A DNA stretch of 64,000 bases, from contig NW_026973566.1 in NCBI RefSeq assembly GCF_963855985.1, positions 1,612,001-1,676,000 of the forward strand, in the 5' to 3' direction. Below the pieces are notes generated by a model, which did no database searches, was not told the origin of the DNA, and saw only the letters and a program-made list of their open reading frames with translations. The stretch comes from Ostrinia nubilalis (lineage: Eukaryota > Arthropoda > Insecta > Lepidoptera > Crambidae). The translations under genes and the position numbers were made by a program. Below, one piece after another: positions 10,303 to 21,299 of the stretch. Each line of letters opens with the position of its first letter. The first letter of the stretch is position 1.

Positions 10303-13300
10303 TTCTCCCCCGCAGTGCGAAGCACTCCTTCCTCCGGATGCGACGTCTTGGCAGGAACCAGGACTACCACTCGTCGCGTCGGTTGCCGTAGCACTCCTCC
10401 GGGTGTTCGCACGTTGAGGATTCTTACTCTGCCGTCCGGTCCAGGATACACTCGCAGCACTTCCTCTCGTGGCCAAGTGTTCCTTGGTAGCGTCGTGTCG
10501 ACTATTAATACGACGTCGCCGACTTGAGGGTCTTCGGTTTCCCGGCCGGCTATTTTCCTCGGCATCAAAGTTGGCAGGTATTCCTTCAGCCACCTTTGCC
10601 AGAAGTGGTCCGTCAAGCGCTGCGCTGTCCTCCAGTTCGCCTTCCCGATGAGGTCGTGGTCTTCAAATACACCCGGCGCCATTGCTCCACAGGATCTTCC
10701 GATGAGGAAGTGGTTCGGCGTTAGGCTTTCTTCGTCCTCGGGATCCATACTGATGTGAGTGAGGGGACGCGAGTTCACGATATGCTCCACTTCGAGGAGG
10801 AGCGTGTGTAGGACCTCTTCTGGTGGTGATTTTTCTTTAAGAACGGTCATTAATGATGTCTTTACCGAGCGGACCATTCTTTCCCAGGCGCCTCCCATAT
10901 TCGGACATCCAGGTGGGATGAATCGCCATGTGATTCCTTCCCTAGAGGCGGCCTCTTGCAATTCTCTATTGGCCCCCACGAAGTTAGTCCCGTTGTCGCT
11001 GAAGATTATCTTCGGCGTCCCTCTTCGTGCAGCCATTCTTCGCAGGGCCATGATCATGGAGCTGGTGCTTAATGAATTAGCTAGCTCCAGGTGTATCGCT
11101 CGGGTCGTTAAGCAGGTGAACAGGGCTCCCCATCTCTTCTCAGTTCTCCTCCCGATCGTGACTTGCATCGGGCCGAAGTAATCTACTGCTGTGCAGGTGA
11201 AGGGTGGTTGATGATGCTGCAATCGTTCGGCCGGGAAGTCTCCGGTGGGTGGTATTTGAGGCTCTCCCTTGTGGACTCTGCACCATTGACACCCATGTGT
11301 GATCCATCTTGTGGTGCTGCGCAAGCCGAGTACCCAGAACTTCTGCCTTATTTCGTTGATTATCGTTGCGGAGTTGCCATGGTAGAACCGTTTGTGATAG
11401 AACCCTATGATGAGCCGGCAGATTTGACTTTTCCCGTCCAGTATGATCGGGTTGGTTCGTCCTTCTCCCGAACCAATCTTCCTGGTGCGCGTCCTCAGTT
11501 TTAGGATTCCGCGGCCATCCAGGTATATGTCAATCTTCTTTAGTCGGCTCGAGTTCTCCAATGGCCTCCCTTTTTCGAGGCAGCAAAGTTCTTTGGAGAA
11601 GCTCTCCTGCTGGCTCCTCTTGATAAGCTCCTCTTCTGCCCTATGTATGAACTTATCTTCCAGCGTTAAGAAGACCTTTTCTTCTTTCTTCTCCCGGGGG
11701 ACGTGACTCGGTGTTTTCTTCCATCTTCGGTGCCTGACGATGTGGACACTTCTTTTTTCCGCTACTCTTCTTCTTAGCAGGTCGATGAACTGGAATATGC
11801 GCGCTGTACTGCGTAGCAGTCGAGTCCAGTCGGAGAATCTCTTCGGGTCCGGAGTGACTTGTGGTATGACCTTCAATGTGGCAACAACTTGGGGATTCTT
11901 CTCTTCTCCGGTGAGTTCTTCTTTGACTTCAAAGCGTCTCGCCGGCCAATCTTCTTTGTTTCCATATAAGAAGGCGGGACCTTTGAACCATCTTGCGTTT
12001 TCATCAAACTCGTTCGGAGTGCCTCTTGTGGCATCATCTGCGGGGTTTTCCTTTGTCGGCACCCATCTCCAATCTTGAATTCGCGTCAGCTCTTCAATTT
12101 CCGCGAGGCGATGGGCCACGAACGTCTTGAATTTTCTCGGGTCTGCTTTCAACCATTGAAGGACGGTGCTGGAGTCTGTCCAGAAGGTCCTTTCTTCAAT
12201 CTCTAAATCGAGCTCCTTCTCCACCGATGAGGCAAGTCTGCTGCCCAATAATGCTGCTTGCAATTCCAACCGTGGGATAGACACTGGTTTGCTAGGAGCT
12301 ACCCTTGCTTTCCCAGCAATCAATGCGACGCGTATCGTGCCGTCTGGGTCTTCCGTTCGCCAATAGACGGCTGCGGCGTACGCTTCTTCACTCGCGTCGC
12401 AGAACGTGTGGAGTTGTCCTCTTCTGGTTCTCGGCGACAGGCACCTTGGGATCTTCAGTTCCTTTAGTACGGCGACGTCTTCCAGGTATCCGGTCCATGC
12501 GGCGACTTGCGGTTCGAGAATCTTCTCGTCCCAGTCGATCTTGGTACGCCAGATCTCCTGTATGAGTTTCTGGCCCTGTATTAGGATCGGCGTCGCGAAG
12601 CCCATGGGGTCGAACGTAGACATGACGGCGCTGGTGACTTCCCTCTTCGTTGGTACTCTTGGCCCAGCGAGTACTTCGGGCGGAGTGTTCCTGAAGCCCA
12701 CGTTGAAGGCGAGTGCATCTTCTGTGATTAGCCATCTCAGCCCCAGGGTTTTCTCTTCCTTGCCTAGTTCGAGGACTTCCTCCTGTCGCTGATCTTCAAT
12801 TCCTTCCAGAACGGTTGGTTGATTGCTCCCCCATCCTCTCAGGTGGAAGCTCGCCTTGTTGTGGATCGTCTGTACCTCTTTTGCGATCCGCTTGGCTTCT
12901 TCTACCGTTGTGAAACTTTGCAAGTAGTCATCCATATAATGGTTCCTCCGTATTGCTGCCACGGCTGCCGGGTGTTCCTCCTTGAAGTCTTCTGCGTTCT
13001 TGTTCATGACATAAATTGCCGTAGACGGTGATGACGTTGCCCCGAAGATCACTGAGGCCATGCGGTACTCTTCCGGTTTGCCGTTCCTCTTGCTGCCGCG
13101 CCATAAGAACCGCAGACTGTCCCGGTCTTCTTCCCTCATTTGGATGCGTAGGAACATTTCCTTGATGTCGGCGACGACGGCGACTGGATCTTCCCGGAAC
13201 CTGAGAAGCACTCCGAAGAGCGACTGCAATAAGTCAGGCCCAGGCAGCAGCGCATCGTTGAGGCTCTTCCCGTTGAACTTGGCGGCGGCGTCGAGAACTA

Positions 13301-15644
13301 TCCTCGGTTTCTTCTTTATCGGGTGCATCACCGCGAAGTGAGGTAAGTAGAATGTTCTCCCTGGCGTCGTGGTTTCTGGAGCTTTCTCTGCATATCCATT
13401 CTTCAGCAGATTTTCTATTTGTTCTTCATACGAAGTCTTCAGTGCTGGGTCCTTGTCTAATTTCTTCTCCATGTTGATGAGACGCTGGTGTGCCTGATGG
13501 TAGTTGTTCGGTAGAGTTTCCCTTTCATTTTTCCACAGTAGCCCAGACTCGAACCGTCCATTTGGTAGCCTCTTCGTGGTCTTCTCTAGGACGTCGAGTG
13601 CCCTTTTGTCGGCGTCATTACTTGGCCGACGTGCTTGCACCCCGAGCGACTCTATCTCGAAGTGCCGGCGGACCAGGGCTTCTGTTTCGTCTTCCATCAA
13701 CCTGCTGTGGTGCACGAACTTGACAGGGACACTTCCTCCGGTGTCGCATCCGTGTAAGACCCATCCCAAGCTGGTCAAGGAGGCAACTGGTTCGGAGGCC
13801 TTCCCTTTGCGTAGTCTCCGTGTGACTATGAGCCCCCAGTTATCTTGCCCGATCAGTAGTTGTGGTTCTTCCTTGTCGTAGACCAGCTTGTCCTTGATCT
13901 TCTGTAAGTGTTTACACTTTTGAAGCATTCTTTCTTCGACCCCTTGTTTCGCCAGCTTCAAGTTGTCGATAGTTCTTGCTTCCATGTTGAGCTTATTTCT
14001 GCAATGGACCCCTTTGATTTTCATGTTGATCTTCTGGGAGTTGCTCTTCTGCATACCGTTCCCCCCGACCATCTCGATGGTGATGGCTTCCGGCTTCCCT
14101 TGCGCCCCAATCTTCTTTGCCACTGATGAGTCCAGCAGCGTGACGGTGGACCCTTCGTCCAGGAGCGCGAGCACTTTTGCTGTCCCTTTGGGCCCGTAGA
14201 GGTTTACCGGCGTCATCTTCAAGTAGGCCTTTCCGCAGCTCGTGGTGTGCACTGACGATACAACTCCTTCGGCGGGCTTCTCTTGAGTTTTCGCCGCTGC
14301 GGGCTTCTCTGAGTGAAGACTGATGTGATGCCACCTCATGCACTTCTTGCATGGTTGTGCCCGACACGTGTTCCTTGAGTGCTTGAAGCGCAGGCATTTG
14401 AAGCACATTCTTGCCTTCTTCACCATTTCCCACTTATCTTCAACACTGGCTTCCTTATATTTCTTGCATTCGTACAGCCAGTGGTCCTCACGGCACTCTG
14501 GGCACTTCTTCGCGTCAGTCTTCGGTTCTTCACGGCGTCCTTCTGTTTGTTGGACATGGTGAACCGGCCTCTTGAACATATTTCTCTTCTGGTCCCAGGA
14601 CACTTCCGGGGGAGCGTAATCACTGTTAATATCTGCTTCAACTTCCATGAAGTCATACATGAGTTCGAGCGCTGGTTTTCCCTCTGCCCGGCGCTCGCGT
14701 TGGTACATCAGCCACCGAGACTTCATGGTCGGCGGCATCTTCTCTATTAGACATTCCACGGCCCCTGGTGCGCACAAATATTCCGTCTTGCCGAGTGCCC
14801 TGATGGTGGCCACGGCATTGCGGACTCGGCTGGCAAACATGCAGATCTCCCCCGATGACTCGTTGACCCTTGGCAGCCTTTCCATCTTCTTTAACTCCGC
14901 CAGGGCTATGGCTCCAGGTCTGCCGAACCGGACTTCCAGGCTCTTCATCAGCTCTTCCGGATCCTCGGCGGTGAACAGGAGGCTCTTGACTGCCTCCCTC
15001 GCGTGCCCCTGGAGACACCTTCGTAGTCGCGCCAAATTCTGTGCCGGCGTGAAGGAGCGCGCGGTGTCTTCATATGACCTTCTGAACGCGAGCCATTCTT
15101 CACATGCGCCATTGAAACTTGGGAGGTCGACCAGTTGTCTTGTGAGGCCACCCTCTGCCCTCTGTGACAGCTTGGTGATGGCCATGGCTAACTCTTGAAT
15201 GTCTGTTCTCCCTTCCGTAGGTAGCGGCTGCGGTGGCGGCGGCGGCAACACTTGCGGCGGCGGTGGCGGCGGCAGCGGTAGAACTTGTGGCGGCGGCGGC
15301 AGCGGCGCGGCGGGCGGTGGCGGCGGTATCGGTTGTAGTTCCGGCGGGACCCTCTCGGCGATGGTGTTCGAGTGGTCCAACCAATTTTCGACCTGCATTT
15401 GCCTGTACTGCACTTCTTCTGGATCCTCTTCCATGTCGGAATCCAATTGGGCCAACTCCAATTCCGCTTTGGCAACTTCCAGTTCCTGGCGGGCCACTCT
15501 TAATTTGGCCTCTATTTCTGCCCTTCTTCTTGACGAGCGGACGGAGCGCGTGTCTTGATTCACTCGTGACAGTCGCGGCGTTTGTTCATGCACTTGCGGC
15601 GTGGGTGGCGCGTACTGTCCTTCAACAGTCGGCACGGTGGTCAC
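10272..15644 (-). CDS. BEL/Pao Gag-Pol polyprotein
   Basis: One open frame of ~1790 codons. In order: a Pro-rich and coiled N-terminus; a DUF1759-type gag with LVDLPSFNGACEEWLAFRR; zinc knuckles around residues 385-440; a DUF1758-type aspartic protease (LLDEGST, ~residue 495); RT with YMDD near residue 901; RNase H (FCDASEEAYAAAVYW); the integrase HHCC region and catalytic core (Asp in DYFGP, SDNGTNF near 1548, Glu in GGAWERM near 1585); and a DUF5641-type C-terminus. All expected domains are present with no stop or frameshift, so it may be recently active. The first codon of the frame region is GTG, and no ATG lies between the upstream stop (~15703) and the gag. The true start is unclear. 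Confidence 0.9.
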   Translation of the reverse strand: MTTVPTVEGQYAPPTPQVHEQTPRLSRVNQDTRSVRSSRRRAEIEAKLRVARQELEVAKAELELAQLDSDMEEDPEEVQYRQMQVENWLDHSNTIAERVPPELQPIPPPPPAAPLPPPPQVLPLPPPPPPQVLPPPPPQPLPTEGRTDIQELAMAITKLSQRAEGGLTRQLVDLPSFNGACEEWLAFRRSYEDTARSFTPAQNLARLRRCLQGHAREAVKSLLFTAEDPEELMKSLEVRFGRPGAIALAELKKMERLPRVNESSGEICMFASRVRNAVATIRALGKTEYLCAPGAVECLIEKMPPTMKSRWLMYQRERRAEGKPALELMYDFMEVEADINSDYAPPEVSWDQKRNMFKRPVHHVQQTEGRREEPKTDAKKCPECREDHWLYECKKYKEASVEDKWEMVKKARMCFKCLRFKHSRNTCRAQPCKKCMRWHHISLHSEKPAAAKTQEKPAEGVVSSVHTTSCGKAYLKMTPVNLYGPKGTAKVLALLDEGSTVTLLDSSVAKKIGAQGKPEAITIEMVGGNGMQKSNSQKINMKIKGVHCRNKLNMEARTIDNLKLAKQGVEERMLQKCKHLQKIKDKLVYDKEEPQLLIGQDNWGLIVTRRLRKGKASEPVASLTSLGWVLHGCDTGGSVPVKFVHHSRLMEDETEALVRRHFEIESLGVQARRPSNDADKRALDVLEKTTKRLPNGRFESGLLWKNERETLPNNYHQAHQRLINMEKKLDKDPALKTSYEEQIENLLKNGYAEKAPETTTPGRTFYLPHFAVMHPIKKKPRIVLDAAAKFNGKSLNDALLPGPDLLQSLFGVLLRFREDPVAVVADIKEMFLRIQMREEDRDSLRFLWRGSKRNGKPEEYRMASVIFGATSSPSTAIYVMNKNAEDFKEEHPAAVAAIRRNHYMDDYLQSFTTVEEAKRIAKEVQTIHNKASFHLRGWGSNQPTVLEGIEDQRQEEVLELGKEEKTLGLRWLITEDALAFNVGFRNTPPEVLAGPRVPTKREVTSAVMSTFDPMGFATPILIQGQKLIQEIWRTKIDWDEKILEPQVAAWTGYLEDVAVLKELKIPRCLSPRTRRGQLHTFCDASEEAYAAAVYWRTEDPDGTIRVALIAGKARVAPSKPVSIPRLELQAALLGSRLASSVEKELDLEIEERTFWTDSSTVLQWLKADPRKFKTFVAHRLAEIEELTRIQDWRWVPTKENPADDATRGTPNEFDENARWFKGPAFLYGNKEDWPARRFEVKEELTGEEKNPQVVATLKVIPQVTPDPKRFSDWTRLLRSTARIFQFIDLLRRRVAEKRSVHIVRHRRWKKTPSHVPREKKEEKVFLTLEDKFIHRAEEELIKRSQQESFSKELCCLEKGRPLENSSRLKKIDIYLDGRGILKLRTRTRKIGSGEGRTNPIILDGKSQICRLIIGFYHKRFYHGNSATIINEIRQKFWVLGLRSTTRWITHGCQWCRVHKGEPQIPPTGDFPAERLQHHQPPFTCTAVDYFGPMQVTIGRRTEKRWGALFTCLTTRAIHLELANSLSTSSMIMALRRMAARRGTPKIIFSDNGTNFVGANRELQEAASREGITWRFIPPGCPNMGGAWERMVRSVKTSLMTVLKEKSPPEEVLHTLLLEVEHIVNSRPLTHISMDPEDEESLTPNHFLIGRSCGAMAPGVFEDHDLIGKANWRTAQRLTDHFWQRWLKEYLPTLMPRKIAGRETEDPQVGDVVLIVDTTLPRNTWPREEVLRVYPGPDGRVRILNVRTPGGVLRQPTRRVVVLVPAKTSHPEEGVLRTAGENVSDVKNSQD

Positions 15645-15827
15645 CGTAGTCGCGGGAGTCGCGGCGGCGGCAGAGGCGGCGGCAACATTGGCCGCGGTGG
15701 TACATTATACAAAAAGTTTCATCTCAAAATTCCCAAAATTGGCGAAGTTATTGACAAAAAACCTAAAACGGCTCTCTTTACGGTATTGCCTCGCGCAACG
15801 GACCATCCGTGCAAGACAAGGACAAAA

Positions 15828-18344
15828 GCTATCTCGCTCTCGCACAGTTGTTTGCCACCTACCCGCGATAAGACGCTTTTGTGTGTGAATTGTGCCAGTG
15901 CGTTTCGAAATACCCGCGAGTAAATTAATTTTACGAGTGGGTATTCGCCTCGAGCAGTGCCGCCCATCGAACTTTTTACCACCCACCCGCAACACACCAA
16001 CAATGTCGGACGACGACGACTACTCGTACGAGTCGATCCCTCCGAGCCACGCAGCATACCGGCCTATCGGAAGGCCCACCCAAGCGCACTCCAGCGCCCA
16101 CACCTCCGCCGCCACCGCTCGCGGCCAGCCCAGGCAGGCGAATGCCGCCGAGCCCCGCCCGGGGCCTGCCGCGGGAATCCAGGGAGATTGCCCAGGCCCG
16201 CTCCCGGGAGGCCGAGCCGGCCACCGCCGACCCAGAGGCTACCGGAACTCCTCGGAGGACGACGTGACGTCCGAGGAAAAGCGGCTCAGAGCCGGACCGT
16301 CACCGCCGCAACGGGCCTCCACGCCAGCCCCCCGGATATCTCCAGTGGAGAGGTATGTGCAGCCCCCTCGCTCACCAACCGCCTCCCCGGTGAGAGCCGA
16401 CACCTCGCGCTCCACCTCGCACTCCGTCTCGCGCACCCCATCCAGGGGCAGCTCTCCGAGGCCGATCGAGGGTGGGAGCGACGTCTATTACCCGCCTACC
16501 CACCGAACAAACTCCACAACGCCGACGTCGAACGAGGCGTTGCAGAGCCCGCAGCGGTCATACGCCGCCTCCAGCACCGCTCCCTCCTCACCCCCGCCGC
16601 AACGGGACCCGGAGGTCGAGCAGATTGAAGCGGCCCCTGCGCTCCACCGAACCACCGAGCAACACCAGCGCTCCTACCCGCCCATAGTGGTCGAGAGCCT
16701 GAGGAACTGGCCTCACCACTTCCGGAGCTTGCACGACAAGCTGGGCCATGCACCGAACGCGCGCCCCTACAAGACCGGCGTGCGTTTCATCGCGCGCACA
16801 TCCGAGTAATATCGGGTGGTGCAGCGCCACCTGACGGAGGCAGCTGAGAGCGACCCGGGCCTACATTGGTTCAGCTACTCGCTGTCCTCCGAACTGCCCA
16901 CCAAAGTGGCCATCAGAGGGCTCCCGGCGGCCACAGACCCCGCCGAATTAAAGCACGCCCTAGAAGAGCTGGGCTTCGAGGCCCAACACGTCCGCCCGAT
17001 CCCACCGAAGCGAGGCCGCTCCGGCTGCCTGTACCACGCGCAGCTGGCGCGCCTCAACCGGCAGGAGCTCTCCCGCTTGTACGCGGTGACCGAGCTCCTG
17101 CACATGCCAGGAGTCGTCATCGAGGCCTGGCGCGGCCGCAGCGGGCCGGCGCAATGCCACCGCTGCCAGGCGTTCGGCCACTCGTCCGCCGGATGCCACC
17201 GCCCGCCTCGACGCGTGCGATGCGGGGAAGGGCACATCATTGCGGAGCGCCCCCACCCCCGCGACCGACCACCGCGCTGCGCCAACTGCGGCAGCGCGCA
17301 CCCCGCCAACGACCGGCGCTGCCCCGTCTTCCGACGGGAGGCCCGCGCCCGAGGAGAGCGAGCGCCTCCTCCCTACCCGGACCGACCCGGCCCCGAGCAG
17401 GCGGGCACCCGCCCGCCGCCCGAGGCCCACCGCCCCCCGGGCCCCGAGGCGCCAGCGGCCCCTCCCGCCTGCGGCCAGGAAGGCCGCACGGCCCCACCAC
17501 CCGAGCGCCCTGCCGGCCGTCGCAGGCGCAGGCGCCGAGCCAGGCGCGGCACGAGCGCGGACGGGCCGGGCGACGCAGCCCCGCCCCCCGCCGCCGCCGC
17601 GCCCCGCTCGCGCGCGCCCATCCCGCACCCGGGGGCGACGCCCGGCGGCGCGCGCGCGGGGGCCGTCGAGCGCGAGCGGGGACTCGCCCCGGCCCCCGCA
17701 GGCGGCGCCGCCCGAGGCGTCCCGACGCCCGCAGCAGGGCCACCACCGGAGCGCGAGCGCACGGCGCGGCGGCAGGACCCGCGCTTGCTCGCTCGCGCCC
17801 TCCCCCCGGCGCCCCGGCCGGCCCCCCGCCCCGCCCCGCAGGCGGAAGCGGAAGAGTGGCCGCCGCTGCCGCCGCCCGAACGTGTGGCCCCCCGCGCCGC
17901 CCCTCCGGCGGAAGCGGACGAGTGGCCCCCGCTGCCGCCACCCGAGCACCTGGCCGACCCCACCTCCTTCGTGCGCCAAGCGACGGACACGATCGTCCAG
18001 GTCCTGTCCGACCTGGCGTACGGAGAGGAAGACCTGCGGGAGACGGCGCAGCGTAACCTTGCGCTGCTCCGCCAGAGGTTCAACTTGGAGTAGAAATCTC
18101 CCCTGGCGCCTCGCTCGCCCGCCTGCTCGCTGGTAGCTCACTGGGCCTCGACGAACGTCGACTCACCCGGTGGGTTGTACCGCGCCGAGGGCGGGCCCAG
18201 GGCGCTAGGGTGGAGACTAACGCCTCGCAATGAGGCGAACACAGCCACCGGACGGAAGAATCTGCCCGAGAAGAAGCCCGGGTAATGAGCGTGAAGCTCG
18301 AGACCCGCACCGGCCTAACAAGCCGAAGAAGCCAGGATCGATCG
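15828..18344 (+). mobile_element. Gag-only, GC-rich Jockey-type retroelement
   Basis: A 2.5 kb GC-rich segment inserted in the BEL LTR and flanked by a 9 bp duplication (AGGACAAAA). It has a ~175 bp leader, a single gag-like gene (16003-18093) and a ~250 bp GC-rich 3' region without an obvious poly(A) tail. No endonuclease or RT is present. The first ~15 bp resemble the LTR sequence just beyond the insertion point, so the 5' boundary is uncertain by that much. ORF1-only elements that depend on RT from relatives are known (HeT-A in Drosophila, HAL1 in mammals). This looks like an independent insect example. Confidence 0.75.
16003..18093 (+). pseudogene. Jockey-type Gag (ORF1) with PRE_C2HC region and zinc knuckles, one stop
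   Basis: I start at the ATG at 16003 (MSDDDDYSYES), since the frame upstream has only a GTG. Residues 1-250 are Ser/Pro/Arg-rich and disordered. Then comes a PRE_C2HC-like region (KVAIRGLPAATDPAELKHAL). Zinc knuckles follow: CHRCQAFGHSSAGC is complete, the second (RCGEGHIIAE) has lost cysteines, and the third reads CANCGSAHPANDRRC. A long Pro/Arg-rich tail ends in a helical LSDLAYGEEDLRETAQ segment. A single TAA at 16807 interrupts an otherwise open ~695-codon frame, so this copy is dead or needs readthrough. Composition is far more GC-rich than the surroundings. Confidence 0.8.
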
Positions 18345-19883
18345 AGGACAAAACATATTGCTATCTCGCGCTCTAGAATGTTCGAAGCGAGAGGTCCGAT
18401 ATTTCCGTCTCGTTTCTTCTCTATTTTTTCCTGAACATTCCAGATTTTCCAGAAAAGTGTGAAAGAGAAGCTATTTTGTGGAAGTGAGAGATCAGACAAT
18501 GCAAGAAAGAGGCCTACCGAGTGAGTAAGCGAGAGAGCCTGATGGTTTTCGCTACGGTATTGCCTTTTTGGCGAAAATTTCATGTTCATTTTCTTAATTA
18601 CGAAACAGATTAATTATCTAATTTGCACTATTTGACATGATGCTGCCAACATCAATCTTGACTATTCTTGACGTCGCTAATAAGTAGGTACCTATCGGCT
18701 TTTTCTATCGGTAATTTTTCGGTTTTACGTAGTAAGTACACATATTTCGGCGGTTATAAACTAATTCTATTTAGTACGGTACCTACGGTTATCGGTTTAT
18801 TTTCTTGCTTTCTACGTAATTTATAATTTTTACACGGTGTTGTGAAAAGACTTTGTATTTCAATATGGCGGCCAAAGTTCACGAAATTAAATTTAAAATT
18901 GAATTTGAGTGGTTTACACACACGGTTGAATTATGATCAAAACAAATGAGTACTCATCGGGGGTATTAACTGCGCGTATTCGTAAATTAGATGATCATTT
19001 TAAGGTTTTATCTAACTCCTATGAGAGTCTGTTGAATGTGTTAGAAGACGAGTCGCAAATTTCCAAATATGGAGAGCAATTTAAAACGGCTACAATTTTT
19101 TATAACGAGCTCGAGGCAATTTCTCTAAGATTCCCACAAAAGGATGGTTCTCATGTAACCACGGTAAGTAGTTCAGTACATACTAGATTGCCAGCAATTG
19201 ATTTGCAAAATTTTGACGGAGATACTTTTGAGTGGTACAGTTTTATTAGCATGTTTAACTCCATAGTATTATTATTACGAAAAGACCTCTCGAAAACCGA
19301 GAAATATCACTACCTATTTACACACGTACATAAAGAACCACGATCTTTAATCCAACATTTATCAATGACTGACGAATCTTTAGACACAGCTCTCGAGATA
19401 TTAAAAAGTAGATTTGACAATAAAAGAATGTTGATCGATCGTTACCTCGGTCGTTTGATTAATTTACCTACTTTGACAAACCCAAAAAACTTGCGCGTAG
19501 GCATTTTGAACCCCGTGCTTGAATGTACTCGGTCACTTAAAAACTTGGGTTTATGTGTCGAAGACTATGTACTTTTATTTATTGTTTTGTCAAAGTTACC
19601 TTCCGATATAAAAACTCGATATGAACAATTACATGGCGGCTTACGCAATACTTTGCCAGAATTTGATACTTTTATTTCATTTCTTCAAAATGAATGTCAT
19701 TTTATCGATACCGCTAACTACTCGGACACGGTTGGAACAGCTGATAATAATAATACGAGGTTTCGTAGGACAAACTTTGACTCGTCGGGCTCACGTAAAC
19801 AAACCGGCGGCGGGTGCCTATTCTGCACTAACTCGAATCATAAAATATTCGATTGTTATAAATTCTCAAACATGGCTTGTGAT

Positions 19884-19885
19884 TT

Positions 19886-19925
<40 letters not shown>

Positions 19926-20241
19926 TTTTTTGGGAAACATACAGTTACAATATAATTTAACTTAGGTGCAGTAAGAAAACACATAAACCAATTAAGTTTC
20001 CACAGTTAAATAATTATACACATAAAGTTGGGCAAACCATTATGAATAAAATTTTGTTGCGAAAAATATAAACTTATATAAAAAAAGTAAACAAAGTGAC
20101 AAAAGAAAAATTATCAACTACCTAATTAATAAAGGAGCGAACTGCAAACATCACCCGACGCTCGCAATTTAGTTGCCACAAGACAAATCACGGATTTGTT
20201 TTTTAAAATTACTTAAATTAGACCCAAGTATGTCTAATTCA
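19884..20241 (-). mobile_element. 358 bp LINE/SINE 3' fragment with (AAAT)n tail
   Basis: Inserted in the second BEL gag. It is flanked by TGTGAT at 19878-19883 and 20242-20247, and starts on the plus strand with (ATTT)n, the complement of an (AAAT)n tail. Excision joins ATGGCT-TGTGAT-GAAAGA in frame. No coding motif was recognised in the fragment. Confidence 0.75.
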
Positions 20242-20872
20242 TGTGATGAAAGACGTGCTTGGGTTAGATCAAAAGGCTGTTGTTTTAGATGTTTCGGTAA
20301 TCACGCTGCGGCTTCTTGTAACCGTAATATTCCGTGTGCATATTGTGGCAACTCGGGCCACCATAAACTGATTTGCTCAACACGTAATAATAACAAAGAA
20401 TTTGTCAAAAATGCTCGTCACGTATCGGTAGGAACATGTGAAGACAACTATAGGTATTATGATGACGATTTCGAGCGATCCGTTTCGCGCCCGGTCGAAT
20501 GTTTTGAGAATAACACCCCGGCGCAGTCGGCGTGCGTCGTGCCGCGCGAGTGTTCATGCCAAGCGGAGCCGAGGGTTAGAACGTTACCGAGTCGCCCGCG
20601 CCACATCGTCGCTCCGCTTCGCTCTGCTACAGACAAACTCGGGAGTCTCGGGACGCTTGCGAATAGCAATTAAGTAACAGTAATGTCGTTTCATCCGAAC
20701 CTAAGTTAACCGAAAATGTTTTATTACCTACTGTTATTGTTTACATAAAAACGGCTCACGGTAATTATGTTCCAGCTCGTGTTCTATTAGATTTCGGTTC
20801 TCAAATAACAATAATTCGGAGTGAATTTGCTAATTCATTGTGCTTGAAGCGACATTGCTGTTTAATTTCTAT

Positions 20873-20985
20873 GTATGTATGTATGTATTTATATGTATGT
20901 AAGGCATTTTTGATCTTAACCGCCTCATCTATTAATAATGCATATATGCTGTTTGTTTTCCATAAAATAAATAAATAAATAAATA
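20873..20985 (+). mobile_element. 113 bp LINE/SINE stub ending in (AAAT)n
   Basis: Lies in the protease region of the second BEL element, flanked by AATTTCTAT at 20864-20872 and 20986-20994. It contains (ATGT)n near its start and an (AAAT)n tail at its end. Removal restores the open protease frame. Confidence 0.75.
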
Positions 20986-21299
20986 AATTTCTATTTCGGG
21001 TGTAGGCGGTAATAATAAACTCAATAATCAAATAGTAGTATTGAATTTTAAACCTAAAGATAACTTGAATAAAGATTTGTCTTGTTCGGCGGTGGTTATG
21101 AAAATACCTACAACTTATGTAGTAAAGAATCGGGAAAATTATAATTTATCGGATATTACGGGTTTGACAAAAATTGATATCATTTTCGGATGTGATATTT
21201 TGGAGGAGGTTATTAACGGCGGTAAGTTGACGTTGCGACCTGGGGGTCCGTATGCGTTAAACACTATCTTTGATTATGCGGTTTTCGGTCCGGCAAATA

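Larger units (their letters stand above)
9853..18683 (-). mobile_element. BEL/Pao LTR retrotransposon (5' LTR split by an insertion)
   Basis: A ~450 bp direct repeat flanks a 5.4 kb ORF: left copy 9853-10302, right copy 15701-15827 plus 18345-18683. The right copy, which is the 5' LTR because the ORF is on the minus strand, is interrupted by 15828-18344. Without the insert the element would be about 6.3 kb. The inner end of the left LTR reads TGTTAGCGACG in the element's own direction; the outer end of the right copy has TATTAGCGACG, so the terminal TG is mutated to TA. I could not define a clean target duplication. The ORF stop lies about 30 bp inside the 3' LTR. Confidence 0.85.
15701..18683 (-). 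repeat. BEL/Pao 5' LTR, split in two
   Basis: Part one is 15701-15827 and part two is 18345-18683. Together they equal the left LTR in order and content. The junctions share AGGACAAAA (15819-15827 and 18345-18353), a 9 bp target duplication of the element inserted between them. Confidence 0.85.

Noticed and set aside
10288..15650. Many plus-strand ORFs opposite the BEL polyprotein
   Set aside because: Shadows of the minus-strand gene, with no motifs.
16866..18141. Several long overlapping ORFs on both strands (for example 393 codons on the minus strand)
   Set aside because: High GC content removes stop codons in all frames. Only the plus-strand frame with zinc knuckles and a PRE_C2HC region is supported.
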